Assembly (NCBI GenBank): GCA_965219915.1
Contig: OZ244794.1
Location: 558,001 to 622,000, forward strand
Reading direction: 5' to 3'
Source of the DNA: Bin80 sp965219915
Lineage (GTDB): Bacteria > Bacteroidota > Rhodothermia > Rhodothermales > Bin80
Length of the DNA: 64,000 bases
The position numbers and the translations under genes are program-made. A model generated the notes under the pieces. It was not told the DNA's origin and ran no database searches. It saw only the letters and a program-made list of their open reading frames with translations. Of this stretch, positions 53,291 through 63,027 are shown piece after piece; the stretch's first letter is position 1; each line of letters starts with the position of its first letter.

Positions 53291-54516
53291 GTGTGCTGTG
53301 ATTCCATGAGTTGGATGAATAAATCTGCCACGGCGACCCCGAAACTTGGGTCATTCACATGGCAGTCGTAAAGTTCTATCGGAATATCCGTTCGCAAGTG
53401 CTGCTTTAGCTCGCCGATGAATCGGCCGTCAGCTTCAGGATCCCAAAAGACTCCGTCGGGCACATTTGGGATAGACAGGCCTCTCAGAGGAATGACCATC
53501 TTGACGGGGCCTTGGGCAGGATTCAGTTTTCGGGCAAAGATTCGGCCAAGCTCAGCCATCTCATCGCCGGTGGCGCGAACGAGTACGTACTCTGGGTTAT
53601 GATCATACTTGGGGCGGCTGCGCAAATCTTCAGGAACGGTGCCAGCATTCCAGACACTGAAGTCAATGCACCCCGGGACAACGACCTGAGGCAATCCCAG
53701 ACGGCCGATAACTTCCAGGCGGTCGGGACCGCCATCGTGAATGCCTCCTACAAGCGGGTCGTAGACCTCGTTAGTTGTGAAGTCAATCACGCCAACGAAT
53801 TGGTTTTGCATTGCCAGTTCCTCCATGGCCGGGCCGCCCACGCCATTGGAGTGGAAAATAACTGCTTCAAATCCAGCGCGCTCCAAGCGCTCTTTTGTCG
53901 CCATGACAGCAGTCGTAGTATTGCCCAACATGGTGATCGCGATGTTGCGGCCCTTAGGTGCAACCAGACCGCGGCCGTGCAAGGCCATTCCATAAAGTGC
54001 TGCGGCTACATTGTCGAAGATACTGCATGCAATAGGATTCAATCCCAGGATATCCACTACAGAGTGAACGATCATCATGTCACGTGTACCAACCAGTGGT
54101 GCGAAGTAGTGGTATCCTGAGGCAATAGGGGATACCAGTACTTTGGGTACACCAACTGGGAGTACCATCATGGCTGCGGCCCCCATGACCGCCCCTTCAG
54201 CACCGCCCATACTCACGATCGCGTCAAGCCGCCCAGTGCGGTACAATTCCGATACGAGATTTTTGAGCGATTCACGCATCAGGTCAACGGCTTTTCCCCG
54301 ACTGCCTGCGGTACGCATGGTTTCCAGGTCGGAGCCCGCGTAGGTTGCTGATTGTTCGTGTGGAATATCCGGTACGATATCCAGCGGTTCGCCAAGAATG
54401 CCGGAGTCAATCACGATAGTGGATAGCCCTAGTTCCTGGAGCCGGTCACGGAGATACGCAATTTCTGGACCTTTGGTGTCCAGTGTGCCAATAAGTACAG
54501 CCGTTTTGGCCATCAC
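53287..54516 (-). CDS. UPF0261 (Tm-1-like) protein
   Basis: 409 residues. The opening AVLIGTLDTKGPEIAYLRDR and SMGGAEGAVMGAAAMMVLPV are characteristic of UPF0261, the family related to the N-terminal ATP-binding part of plant Tm-1. GNTTTAVMATKERLERAGFE and HSNGVGGPAMEELA continue the pattern. In many genomes it is paired with a TIM-barrel partner; here it is instead coupled to a creatininase-like gene downstream (4-base overlap) and a Fe-S protein upstream (4-base overlap). Biochemical role unknown. Confidence 0.9.
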   Translation of the reverse strand: MMAKTAVLIGTLDTKGPEIAYLRDRLQELGLSTIVIDSGILGEPLDIVPDIPHEQSATYAGSDLETMRTAGSRGKAVDLMRESLKNLVSELYRTGRLDAIVSMGGAEGAVMGAAAMMVLPVGVPKVLVSPIASGYHYFAPLVGTRDMMIVHSVVDILGLNPIACSIFDNVAAALYGMALHGRGLVAPKGRNIAITMLGNTTTAVMATKERLERAGFEAVIFHSNGVGGPAMEELAMQNQFVGVIDFTTNEVYDPLVGGIHDGGPDRLEVIGRLGLPQVVVPGCIDFSVWNAGTVPEDLRSRPKYDHNPEYVLVRATGDEMAELGRIFARKLNPAQGPVKMVIPLRGLSIPNVPDGVFWDPEADGRFIGELKQHLRTDIPIELYDCHVNDPSFGVAVADLFIQLMESQHT

Positions 54517-55604
54517 GAATGAGAAGGTAGTCGTGTGAGCAAGGTCTCGTAGAGGCCCTGTATATGCAGATTGCTCTTATCACGAAGACGGAGTTCATGG
54601 AGTGTTACGGGATCGTCGCACACGATAGATTTTGCGCCACGACTGATTGCATCCTCCAGTCGTGCTTCGGTCAGCCGGACGCCAATATCAGGCCGGGTAA
54701 ACTGAATCGCTGTGCTTCCAACCGGGTGTGCACGATCTTTTCGCCAAAACAGCTCCAATGGAGCATGGCCGAGAGCCACCTGACAAAGTGCGCGCGCAGC
54801 GTTGAAACGTCCTGGAAGTCTAACCGCATGCGTAGGGTCAACATAGGCCGTGGCATTTTCTGTGATTCCAGCTGGGGGGATCATTTCGAGACTCTGAACC
54901 TTCATGGCCAGAAAATCAACCAGATCGAGGATTACTACATCTTCGGGCCATGTAATATCCAGTCGTTCCTGGTGCATCTGGCGAATAGCGAAGAGGTCCT
55001 GCGGCGAAAGCACCAGGAGCTTTTTAATTCCGGCACGCTGGACCTCTTCTATGCACAGACGGGCCTGCGCATGTGCGGTTATTGGATAGCCCAACGAGCA
55101 CGGGATAAACCCGCTGTCAAGTCCACAGCCCACAGGTACGACATCGAGTCCGCAGGCCTCCAAGAGTTTTAGGGCAGCTTGCATAGTCTCCCGAGCAAGA
55201 TTGAAACCCACATCTCCCACAAACAGGCCCCACTCCCCCTGCTTAGTAACAGGTTCATAGCTTCCGAAGGCTGAGTGATTTTCAGCGATCCGTTTATGTG
55301 CACTGACCACTTTTGAAGGTGCAAGACCATTGTCGGCCACTTCTGCACGTATGGCGGCGATGGCAGCGGGCAATGGCTGATCCGTTACACAGTGTGCTCT
55401 ACAGTTACCTCCGTCAGGTTCAGCGTACAGAACATCCAGTGTACTGGCATTCCAGGTTAGTTGGCCTCGGCGTTGCATAGCTGCGACCAGGGCGATGCCA
55501 TGCGGAGTGACGGACTCATTGTGAGTTATGTGACCCACTGGGGCCACATGTCGGCACATTAGGCAGAAGCGACAATTCTCTATGGCACCAATCGCTGTAT
55601 TCAT
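54513..55604 (-). CDS. Fe-S cluster protein of an oxidase operon
   Basis: 363 residues. The N-terminus has a cysteine cluster CRFCLMC (Cys11, Cys14, Cys17) and a second pair in NCRAHC (Cys68, Cys72), consistent with one or two Fe-S clusters. The body has GLFVGDVGFNLA and DVVPVGCGLDSG, resembling heterodisulfide-reductase/GlpC-like CCG proteins. It probably takes electrons from the FAD oxidase encoded 10 bases upstream. Its stop overlaps the UPF0261 start. The family match beyond the cysteines is by eye only. Confidence 0.7.
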   Translation of the reverse strand: MNTAIGAIENCRFCLMCRHVAPVGHITHNESVTPHGIALVAAMQRRGQLTWNASTLDVLYAEPDGGNCRAHCVTDQPLPAAIAAIRAEVADNGLAPSKVVSAHKRIAENHSAFGSYEPVTKQGEWGLFVGDVGFNLARETMQAALKLLEACGLDVVPVGCGLDSGFIPCSLGYPITAHAQARLCIEEVQRAGIKKLLVLSPQDLFAIRQMHQERLDITWPEDVVILDLVDFLAMKVQSLEMIPPAGITENATAYVDPTHAVRLPGRFNAARALCQVALGHAPLELFWRKDRAHPVGSTAIQFTRPDIGVRLTEARLEDAISRGAKSIVCDDPVTLHELRLRDKSNLHIQGLYETLLTRLPSHS

Positions 55605-55614
55605 TTGCTACAGT

Positions 55615-57063
55615 TCAGTGTCCGAACCCAACTTTACCCGGGTTCATGATCCCGTTTGGGTCTAGTGTTTTCTTGATCCGATCCAGTAGCGGCCATGCAT
55701 CTCCATACTGGCGACGCATGAACCGGGAGAGCTTCAAACCGACACCATGGTGCTCATTTACCATTCCCCCATTCTCCAAGACTGCGGTCATGGCCGTATT
55801 CCAAACCTGGTTATGAAGCCGGACGGCTTCTTTGGCATCATCGGGAGGATTGCGGATGATAAACCTTGTATAGACCATCACCCCCCAATGGAACCAGTGG
55901 GAAAAATGACCAATGAAGTCAATATCCCACTCTTTGTAGCCTTCCTCGACTGCTTTTTTTTCTGCGAAATATAGTTTTTCAATCTTATCGTAGGTCGTCA
56001 CGGTTTCTGTGGTCCCGTACATCCACGGCAGCTTGAGGCTTTGTGGAGGATAATAAAAGTCGTAGCGCTGATTCCACCAGGCCTCGCCAGGTTCGCGCCC
56101 GAGATCACGAGCCCCGAACCCATTGATTATATCCATAGCCTTTTCTTCCTGCAGGGTTGCAATATCCTTATCGCCATCAAATCCCAGCACCATGTAGGCA
56201 CCTTCAAGTTCGTAGCCCAGTATTTTCTTCACTCGGGATGCGGTTGAACGGGGATCATATAGGCGAATCACAAAGGGCTCCAGCCGGCGTGTCATGATTT
56301 GTCGCCCTGCCTCAATAGCATCTGTCAAGTCTTCGAAAAGCACCGCACGCAGCAGGCGGCATTCGGGCAGGTAGTCCAGCTGCATGGTTGCTTCTGTGAT
56401 CACACCGAAGGTACCCTCGGAGCCCAGGAACAACCGATAGAAGTCAGGTCCAGCTGCATGCTGAGGAACGATTGGTGTGCGTAAAATATGCCCGTCCGGC
56501 AGCACAACCTGCATGCGCAGTACCAAGTCCTCAGCTTTGCCGTACTTGGTACTGATTGTTCCTGTTCCGCGAGGAGCCAGGTATCCACCCAGCGTAGCAC
56601 AGTTTGCCGAGGCAGGATAGTGTGGAAGCATGAGACCTTTCTCGTTCACGGCCCATTCCAATTGCTTGCCGTTGATGCCAGCCTCGGCGGTGACGGTCAG
56701 AGATTTTTCGTCAATCTCAACGATCCGGTTCATCCGCTTAGTATCAAGGACTATGCCCCCGAATACGGGCAATGCACCTCCCTGAGAACCAGATCCGCCT
56801 CCCCAGGGAATAACTGGAATTCGATAGGCGTTGGCGACCTGAAGGATAGCCGAGATCTCCTCGGCACTCTTGGGACGGACGATGTAGTCGGGCTTGCGTG
56901 GCGTTTCACCGCGGTCCAGCCACATTTGTGGTAGCCAAAACCAGTCAGTGGCATACACGAGTCGGTCCGCGTCGTCGGTTGATACATGTGCATCGCCCAC
57001 AATCTCCGCGAGCTCGCTGCGAACCATTTCGGGTTGAAGCCCCGTCCACTCCATTCTAAGCAC
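55615..57063 (-). CDS. FAD-linked oxidase (GlcD / alkylglycerone-phosphate synthase-like)
   Basis: 482 residues. The PCMH-type FAD-binding domain shows YIVRPKSAEEISAILQVANA, PVIPWGGGSGSQGG, ASANCATLGGYLAPRGTG, and YGKAEDLVLRMQVVLPDG; the C-terminal cap has MNEHHGVGLKLSRFM-like sequence (NEHHGVGLKLSR). It oxidises a 2-hydroxyacid or similar, passing electrons to the Fe-S protein just downstream. ATG at 57063 or the ATG three codons on (57054) could be the start. First gene of the four-gene operon; divergent from the ThuA gene. Confidence 0.9.
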   Translation of the reverse strand: MLRMEWTGLQPEMVRSELAEIVGDAHVSTDDADRLVYATDWFWLPQMWLDRGETPRKPDYIVRPKSAEEISAILQVANAYRIPVIPWGGGSGSQGGALPVFGGIVLDTKRMNRIVEIDEKSLTVTAEAGINGKQLEWAVNEKGLMLPHYPASANCATLGGYLAPRGTGTISTKYGKAEDLVLRMQVVLPDGHILRTPIVPQHAAGPDFYRLFLGSEGTFGVITEATMQLDYLPECRLLRAVLFEDLTDAIEAGRQIMTRRLEPFVIRLYDPRSTASRVKKILGYELEGAYMVLGFDGDKDIATLQEEKAMDIINGFGARDLGREPGEAWWNQRYDFYYPPQSLKLPWMYGTTETVTTYDKIEKLYFAEKKAVEEGYKEWDIDFIGHFSHWFHWGVMVYTRFIIRNPPDDAKEAVRLHNQVWNTAMTAVLENGGMVNEHHGVGLKLSRFMRRQYGDAWPLLDRIKKTLDPNGIMNPGKVGFGH

Positions 57064-57171
57064 TAGGCAAGGTTGATAACTACGATTGGGCTTGCACTAA
57101 CGCAAGTCTCAATTGATTCTTTAACTTCGTATTATGGGCAGTAAAATACTCACTTGTCGGAAAATACAGCC

Positions 57172-58059
57172 ATGGTTATCGCACTGCATTTGATATGGAG
57201 CCTGGTATTAGGTTTTGGAGCCCTCGACCAGTCGTCTGTACTGATTGTATCAGGACAGAACAATCATGACTGGGAACGCACCGTAGGACATCTTGAGCAG
57301 GCGCTCCTGGATGCTGGGATATTTTCGGTTGATGTAACACTATCTCCGGGGAAAGAAGCTGATCAGGAGGCCTGGGATGGTTGGCAGCCGAGCTTTGATG
57401 AGTACGATGTGGTTGTGCTGGCCTATAATGGAGAGCCCTGGCCGGAGCGTGTGCGTGACGATTTTGAGGAGTTCGTCTCTGGGGGCGGCAGTGTTCTCGT
57501 TCAGCATGCGGCAAATAATGCATTTCCGGGATGGGAAGCCTATGAGTCTATGGTTGGGCTTTTATGGCGAGGAAAAGATGCTGGTTATGGGGCGTACTGG
57601 GATGAGGAGCAGGGCCTGTTGCGGATACCTCCCGGAGAGGACCGAGGTGCTGGGCATGGGTCGTTACATGACTGGCAGATCACAACACAGGACGCTGAAC
57701 ATCCTGTTATGGCAGGTTTACCCGCCGTGTGGATGCACCCCTATGATGAGCTTTATCACGGCCAGCGTGGTCCGGCGGAAGAAATGAATGTGCTGGCGAC
57801 CACATGGAGTGATCCAGAGTTCGGCGGAACCGGTAGGCACGAACTAATGGTCTGGTGGAGGCAGTTTGGTGAAGGTAAAGTCATGACATTCTTACCAGGT
57901 CACCTTTGGGGAGGGCAGGAAGACGATCGCGCGCTTCGTTGCGTTGGGCTCAGAACACTATTGCAACGCAGCGTGGAGTGGCTAGCCACGGGGGAAGTTA
58001 CGTTACCGGTACCGGAGAATTTTCCGACGGCGGAGAAAGCCGTCGTGATCGGTGAATAA
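57172..58059 (+). CDS. Secreted ThuA-domain protein
   Basis: 295 residues from the ATG at 57172; the frame also offers a TTG at 57154, but the ATG starts a clean signal peptide (MVIALHLIWSLVLGFGA). ThuA fold: VLIVSGQNNHDWERTVGHLE, DEYDVVVLAYNGEPWP, GGGSVLVQHAANNAF, and the late GEGKVMTFLPGHLWGG. ThuA proteins are class I glutamine-amidotransferase-like and are thought to act in trehalose or other sugar use; their reaction is unclear. It converges on a second ThuA-like gene. Confidence 0.85.
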   Translation: MVIALHLIWSLVLGFGALDQSSVLIVSGQNNHDWERTVGHLEQALLDAGIFSVDVTLSPGKEADQEAWDGWQPSFDEYDVVVLAYNGEPWPERVRDDFEEFVSGGGSVLVQHAANNAFPGWEAYESMVGLLWRGKDAGYGAYWDEEQGLLRIPPGEDRGAGHGSLHDWQITTQDAEHPVMAGLPAVWMHPYDELYHGQRGPAEEMNVLATTWSDPEFGGTGRHELMVWWRQFGEGKVMTFLPGHLWGGQEDDRALRCVGLRTLLQRSVEWLATGEVTLPVPENFPTAEKAVVIGE

Positions 58060-58190
58060 ACAGTTCTTGTCGGCTTTATTGTTGTGCGGGACTCAGGGCC
58101 ATGAGCATTCCTGGAGACATACAGGTTGACGGTCCAACGCAACCGCCTAAAGCCGCCTGCCTTCACGGGGATGCATCTTGATGCCTGCCC

Positions 58191-59135
58191 TTACAAATCT
58201 GCTGGACGCATTCCTGGTTTGAATTTATCTCCGAACCCGGAATTATTCGGTTCGTAGGGGGCAGCGAACGATGCATCTGCACCTTCATCAGGAATATCAT
58301 GTCCCAGAGCCCAAAGGATACCATTCAATGCTAATTTTCGCATGGAAACATCCTTGAAATCATAGGGGTGACCCAGTGTCGTGAAGAAGACTCTCGCAGG
58401 CACTCCGCTCGTTCCTGTATATGTTTTGGTCCAGGCCACGGGATTTGTGAGAGGAAACCGGTCCAGACGTCCCGCATTGGCATGGCCTGACTGTAGTGCT
58501 GTACCATTAAGTAGCGGTTGACTATCCCCGTACAAGGACCATTCACCACCATGCACATGGTAGAGCCAGGAGAAAGCATCAAAGTTGGTAACCCCGTTCA
58601 GGATCGGATGCGTCTGCATGTCCTCAATAATTTCCACGTGTGTCAGAGGATTGCTGCCGTCATCGAAATGACCGTGATGCGTGATCCATTGTTGCCCGAA
58701 GACGCGCGTAGGCCAGTCGTTATTTAGGTGTTCACGTTCTTCGTCGTCCTTGTACAGAAATGCATGCGTTGTTGTACGGAATCCGGCCATTGGTTTGCCA
58801 GATTCTGCAAATTGCAGGATGTAGTGCGCCTGCGAGTCAGGCAAAGCCCGGAACCGGGTGAAAAGTACCATCATATCCGCATGCTCAAGCTGCTGCAGGC
58901 CGTCAATATTGTCCAGCACGTTGGGATCTATGTACCCTTCTTCATTCAGTGCATAGCAGACGCTGACCTTAAAGCCGTAGTCTCTTTGCAGAATCCTGGC
59001 CAACATGGGCATGGATTCTTCTGATCGATATTCTTCATCTCCGGTCACAAAGACGATATGCGGACTGGTGGGTGTCTGTGCTGCACTGGTTCCAACAAGC
59101 AGCAATCCAATTAACGCAGCAAATAGGGAGCGCAT
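58191..59135 (-). CDS. Secreted ThuA-like protein
   Basis: 314 residues. Signal peptide (MRSLFAALIGLLLVGTSAA), then HIVFVTGDEEYRSEESMPML, HADMMVLFTRFRALPDSQAH and GKPMAGFRTTTHAF, and later VPARVFFTTLGHPYDF. This is the ThuA-type sub-branch often found beside sulfatases and DUF1080 proteins. It is probably exported; function unknown. Divergent from the 59239 sulfatase with 103 bases between starts. Confidence 0.8.
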   Translation of the reverse strand: MRSLFAALIGLLLVGTSAAQTPTSPHIVFVTGDEEYRSEESMPMLARILQRDYGFKVSVCYALNEEGYIDPNVLDNIDGLQQLEHADMMVLFTRFRALPDSQAHYILQFAESGKPMAGFRTTTHAFLYKDDEEREHLNNDWPTRVFGQQWITHHGHFDDGSNPLTHVEIIEDMQTHPILNGVTNFDAFSWLYHVHGGEWSLYGDSQPLLNGTALQSGHANAGRLDRFPLTNPVAWTKTYTGTSGVPARVFFTTLGHPYDFKDVSMRKLALNGILWALGHDIPDEGADASFAAPYEPNNSGFGDKFKPGMRPADL

Positions 59136-59238
59136 GATATTGAAAAATGGTTCTTGATCGTAATGTACGACGTTCGTTGGTAAGATCGGATTACATGGCT
59201 GCTTATTTTAGGGTTCATTTAGTAAACATCTTGCGATC

Positions 59239-60642
59239 ATGTATAGACTGATTCCCGTTTTACTGCTTATAGCAGCATGTACCAGCCCCCAGGAGGGTCC
59301 GGTCAATGTCTTGGTATTTTACACGGACGATCAGCGATTCAGCACGATTGGTGCATTGGGTGATGAGGACGTGCAAACCCCCAATCTGGATGCGCTAGTG
59401 CGGCGTGGCACAGTGTTCACGCATGCACACACCATGGGTGGCCAGCACGGTGCACTTTGTGCTCCTAGCCGGTCGATGCTTATGACGGGGAGGCCCCTTT
59501 TTCGATTGCACGCCAGGGGAGACAGTATCCCGCCAAATCACATTATGTTACCGGAGGTCCTTGCGGAAACGGGTTATATGACCTTTGGTACCGGCAAGTG
59601 GCACAATGATCGCTCATCATTCGCACGGGCGTTCCAGGCGGCGGATAATATCTTTTTCGGAGGCATGCACTGGCCCAATCAGGGAGGGCATGAAGCCCCT
59701 CATCTAAATGAGTTTGATTCTACGGGCGCGTATCCGAGATCGGCGCGACGACAGGTAGAGGGATATTCTAGTATGCTCTATGCGGATGCAGCTATTGATT
59801 TTCTGGCGGACGCACGCACGATGGATCAGCCCTTTTTTGCCTATGTGTCCTTTACGTCACCGCATGATCCAAGAACCCCGCCCGAGCCATACGCCAGTTG
59901 GTATCATCCAGACTCAGTTTCGCTGCCACCCAATTATTTGCCGGAGCACCCATTCGATAATGGCGAATTGTATGTTCGTGATGAGAGGCTTCGTGAGCAT
60001 CCGCGCACCGAAGCCATTGTACGCGAGGAGCTCGCGCTATACTATGGGATGATCAGCGAGCTGGATGCCGAAATTGGACGAATCATGGATGCGCTTGAGG
60101 CAAACGGACAGTTGGAAAACACACTCATTGTAATGGCAGGCGACAATGGGCTGGCGGTCGGCAGCCATGGTCTTCTTGGAAAACAGAACCTATATGAACA
60201 CAGCATGCGGGTTCCGCTCATTATGGCAGGTCCCGGTGTTCCCTCAAGTGAGAGACGCAGCCAACTGGTCTATATCTTTGATATTTTCCCGACAGTTGCA
60301 GAGTACTTGGGTATTGCATCGCCCACGACAGTTGAAGGCCAGAGCCTGCGGCCCATCATAGACGACCCGCAGTTGCCGGGTCGAGGGGCAGTGTTCTACG
60401 CGTACCGTCATTTTCAACGCGGAGTACGCACGGCAGATGGTTGGAAGCATATACAATATCAGGTGGACGGGACCCACACTGAGCAGCTTTTCAACCTCAA
60501 TACGGATCCACATGAAACGCAAAACCTGGCCACAGATTCCACATACGCAGCGCAACTTCATGAGCTGCGTGAGCTGCTTACTACGGAAAGTGTGTACTGG
60601 TCGGACCCACTGGACCTGACGGCCCCCAATTGGGGACGTTAA
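59239..60642 (+). CDS. Lipoprotein sulfatase (iduronate/choline-sulfatase-like branch)
   Basis: 467 residues. The lipoprotein signal ends IAAC (Cys14). NVLVFYTDDQRFSTIGALG provides metal ligands, and the formylglycine motif C-A-P-S-R is at 74-78 (GALCAPSRSMLMTGR). GTGKWHND and AGDNGLAVGSHGLLGKQNLY follow, the latter typical of iduronate-2-sulfatase-like enzymes. It overlaps the convergent S9 peptidase by 4 bases. Substrate uncertain, probably a uronic-acid or amino-sugar glycan. Confidence 0.9.
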   Translation: MYRLIPVLLLIAACTSPQEGPVNVLVFYTDDQRFSTIGALGDEDVQTPNLDALVRRGTVFTHAHTMGGQHGALCAPSRSMLMTGRPLFRLHARGDSIPPNHIMLPEVLAETGYMTFGTGKWHNDRSSFARAFQAADNIFFGGMHWPNQGGHEAPHLNEFDSTGAYPRSARRQVEGYSSMLYADAAIDFLADARTMDQPFFAYVSFTSPHDPRTPPEPYASWYHPDSVSLPPNYLPEHPFDNGELYVRDERLREHPRTEAIVREELALYYGMISELDAEIGRIMDALEANGQLENTLIVMAGDNGLAVGSHGLLGKQNLYEHSMRVPLIMAGPGVPSSERRSQLVYIFDIFPTVAEYLGIASPTTVEGQSLRPIIDDPQLPGRGAVFYAYRHFQRGVRTADGWKHIQYQVDGTHTEQLFNLNTDPHETQNLATDSTYAAQLHELRELLTTESVYWSDPLDLTAPNWGR

Positions 60643-63026
60643 GGTCGGATATGCGTCTCAAAAAGCTTAAGGATTCGACGGTACTCATCTGTCCAGCTGG
60701 AGGGTTCCTGGAAACCATGCCCCTCGACAGGGTAGAGGGCGATCTCCCAATCCTCTTTGCCAAGTTCGATCAGACGTTGACCGAGCCGGACAATATCCTG
60801 AAATTGCACATTCAGGTCCACCATCCCGTGTGGCATTAGCAGTGGATCCTCCAGCCCTTCCGCAAAATTGATGGGCGAACTGCGGGCGAAGGACAGGGAG
60901 TCAGTCGCAGGTGTATTCAGAATATTGGAGGTGTACGTGTGATTATAGTGTGCCCAGTCCGTAACGCTTCTCAGGGCTGCGCCGGCGCCGAAGTATTCGG
61001 GAGCGGTAAAGAGTGCCATGAGGGTGATAAAGCCGCCGTATGAGCCGCCATAAATCCCGATTTGATCGGGACCAATGCCATAGGTCTCTGTGATGTAACG
61101 GGATGCATCTACATAGTCCTGCAAATCACGGCCACCCATGTGACGGTAGATCGCCGTGCGCCAGTCGCGGCCGTATCCTGCAGACGCGCGGTAGTCAAGT
61201 TGCATGACCACGTAGCCCAGGTCCGTCAGGAGGTTGTGAAACATGTATTCCCGATAGTAGCTGGACCATCCGTCATGGACATTCTGCATATAGCCCGCTC
61301 CATGTACGAAGAGCACCGCGGCACCATTGGGTTCCGCGGGTTCAAAGACATGCGCGGGCACCATGGCACCGTCTGAGGCCTCAAACCGGCGGGTCTCTGG
61401 TGTGCGCCACGGATAATCAAGCCATGTTTCTGTTGGTGAATGTGTTACTCGTGTGGCTTCTTCCATTGGGACCTGTACAAACACCTCGGGTGGGCGTGTA
61501 GAGGTTGAATTCAGGACACCAAGCATGTCCCCGTCGGGGCCGATGACCGCCGCATTACGGCCGGCGAGCGTTGTGAGCTGCTCACGCGCTCCCCCCGTCA
61601 CAGACATTTGATAGAAGTGGCGCACGGAAGATGAACCTTCACTGCTGGTGAAGAACCATGTACGCCCGTCACGGGAAAGTACAGGACTAAATACCTCAAA
61701 TGGACCGTCGGTCAGCTGAGCAATGTTGCCGGTTTCAACGTCAACTGTATACAGGTGACTATAGCCACTTGCTTCGCTCTGGAAATAAAAATGTCGATTA
61801 TCCGGTAGCCATCCACCGGTACTACCACCCCCGAACCAGGAAATGCCGGGCCCGGCGATCCATGCTTCATCATGCTGACGGTCCAGGAGGTCTAGTGCGC
61901 CTGTGGCTGGATCAAGGCGCGCCAGCCACCGATCCTTGTTATCGTCTGCCCGAACTTCCAAGACGGCGTGTTTGCCATCACCGCTCCAGAATGGACCGTA
62001 GCTAAACAGTACACGCTTGGACTCGGATGAATCTATCGCTACTCCTTCCTCACGCAAAAATTCCGGCACATCGTAAGCGCCTTCCAGTTGGTGCAGGTCA
62101 ATCTGGTAGGTGGTGTCTCGTTCCAGGTCCTGAATGTAGAGTGCACGGTTTTGTGGCGTGGCCCCGACCTTGGCCCGGGCCGTAAGCATTTCTGCGTAAC
62201 CGCTCTCGGTGACCCAGTCTATTGCCCGGGTACGCTTGTTTTGCGCGGGGGAGGAAGAGGTAACGAAGGATACGTAACGCTCAGTGGGATCAAGACTAAG
62301 TTGCGAAATGGATCGTGATCCCACGTACCATGTCGGGGGTGTTTCCAGGGCCTGTTGGTCCCGTTCGCGGGCAGATTCGCGTAGTTCATCCTCTTCCTGT
62401 TCCTGACGAATGATCTCGAAGAGTTCGGACTGTTGGGCCTCGAGAAAAGCATTCTGATCATCAGACTCTGAATCGCTTGGTGCCTGCCCGCTTCTGAGAT
62501 CGGTGAGCTCCACCAGTGCGCCCGAGTCAAGAAAAAGCTTGTAGAGGTTATTGTCTCGCACGAAAATGACCGCATCTCCCGCAAGCGCAAACCTTGGCGA
62601 TCCTTCAAATTCACGAGTTTGCGTCAAACGTGTTTGTGAATTGGTGCCGCGGTCAAAAAGGTATAGATCTCCTCCGCGACTGTATACCTTACGTGAGAAA
62701 TCGGCGTCATAAACGTGTTCGTCGTGCTGCCAGCCCGTGAACGCAGGTCCCGGATTGAGCCGTTCATCCCTGGACACCTTTCGAGGAGTCAGGTCATCGC
62801 GCGTGATTTTGAAGAGAGAATCACTCTCGAAAGCCCCCATCGGATTCCAGTTAAAGTAGAGCGTTTGCCCGTCCTCGCTCCAGTATGGCATAGATGGCCA
62901 GTCCCCGATGTATGTAGCGGGATCCTGCATAATGGTAGCAACAGAAAGTTCTGACTCCTGCGCAGACGCAGGGAATGCAAGCAGAAGGATCAGAAATGAT
63001 GTAGTGATTGGTCTGGAGGAGTGCAT
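60639..63026 (-). CDS. Secreted S9-family prolyl oligopeptidase-like peptidase
   Basis: 795 residues. A signal peptide (MHSSRPITTSFLILLLAFPASA) is followed by a WD40-like propeller to about residue 540 and an alpha/beta-hydrolase domain. The catalytic triad can be read: Ser662 in IYGGSYGGF, Asp737 in GMVDLN and His770 in VEGHGFQEP. It resembles dipeptidyl-peptidase/acylaminoacyl-peptidase branches of S9. It probably degrades peptides in the periplasm. Its start is one base from the 3' end of the helicase gene. Confidence 0.92.
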   Translation of the reverse strand: MHSSRPITTSFLILLLAFPASAQESELSVATIMQDPATYIGDWPSMPYWSEDGQTLYFNWNPMGAFESDSLFKITRDDLTPRKVSRDERLNPGPAFTGWQHDEHVYDADFSRKVYSRGGDLYLFDRGTNSQTRLTQTREFEGSPRFALAGDAVIFVRDNNLYKLFLDSGALVELTDLRSGQAPSDSESDDQNAFLEAQQSELFEIIRQEQEEDELRESARERDQQALETPPTWYVGSRSISQLSLDPTERYVSFVTSSSPAQNKRTRAIDWVTESGYAEMLTARAKVGATPQNRALYIQDLERDTTYQIDLHQLEGAYDVPEFLREEGVAIDSSESKRVLFSYGPFWSGDGKHAVLEVRADDNKDRWLARLDPATGALDLLDRQHDEAWIAGPGISWFGGGSTGGWLPDNRHFYFQSEASGYSHLYTVDVETGNIAQLTDGPFEVFSPVLSRDGRTWFFTSSEGSSSVRHFYQMSVTGGAREQLTTLAGRNAAVIGPDGDMLGVLNSTSTRPPEVFVQVPMEEATRVTHSPTETWLDYPWRTPETRRFEASDGAMVPAHVFEPAEPNGAAVLFVHGAGYMQNVHDGWSSYYREYMFHNLLTDLGYVVMQLDYRASAGYGRDWRTAIYRHMGGRDLQDYVDASRYITETYGIGPDQIGIYGGSYGGFITLMALFTAPEYFGAGAALRSVTDWAHYNHTYTSNILNTPATDSLSFARSSPINFAEGLEDPLLMPHGMVDLNVQFQDIVRLGQRLIELGKEDWEIALYPVEGHGFQEPSSWTDEYRRILKLFETHIRP

Positions 63027-63027
63027 G

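Noticed and set aside
57154..57171. TTG start for the ThuA gene
   Set aside because: The ATG at 57172 begins the signal peptide directly and needs no unusual start.
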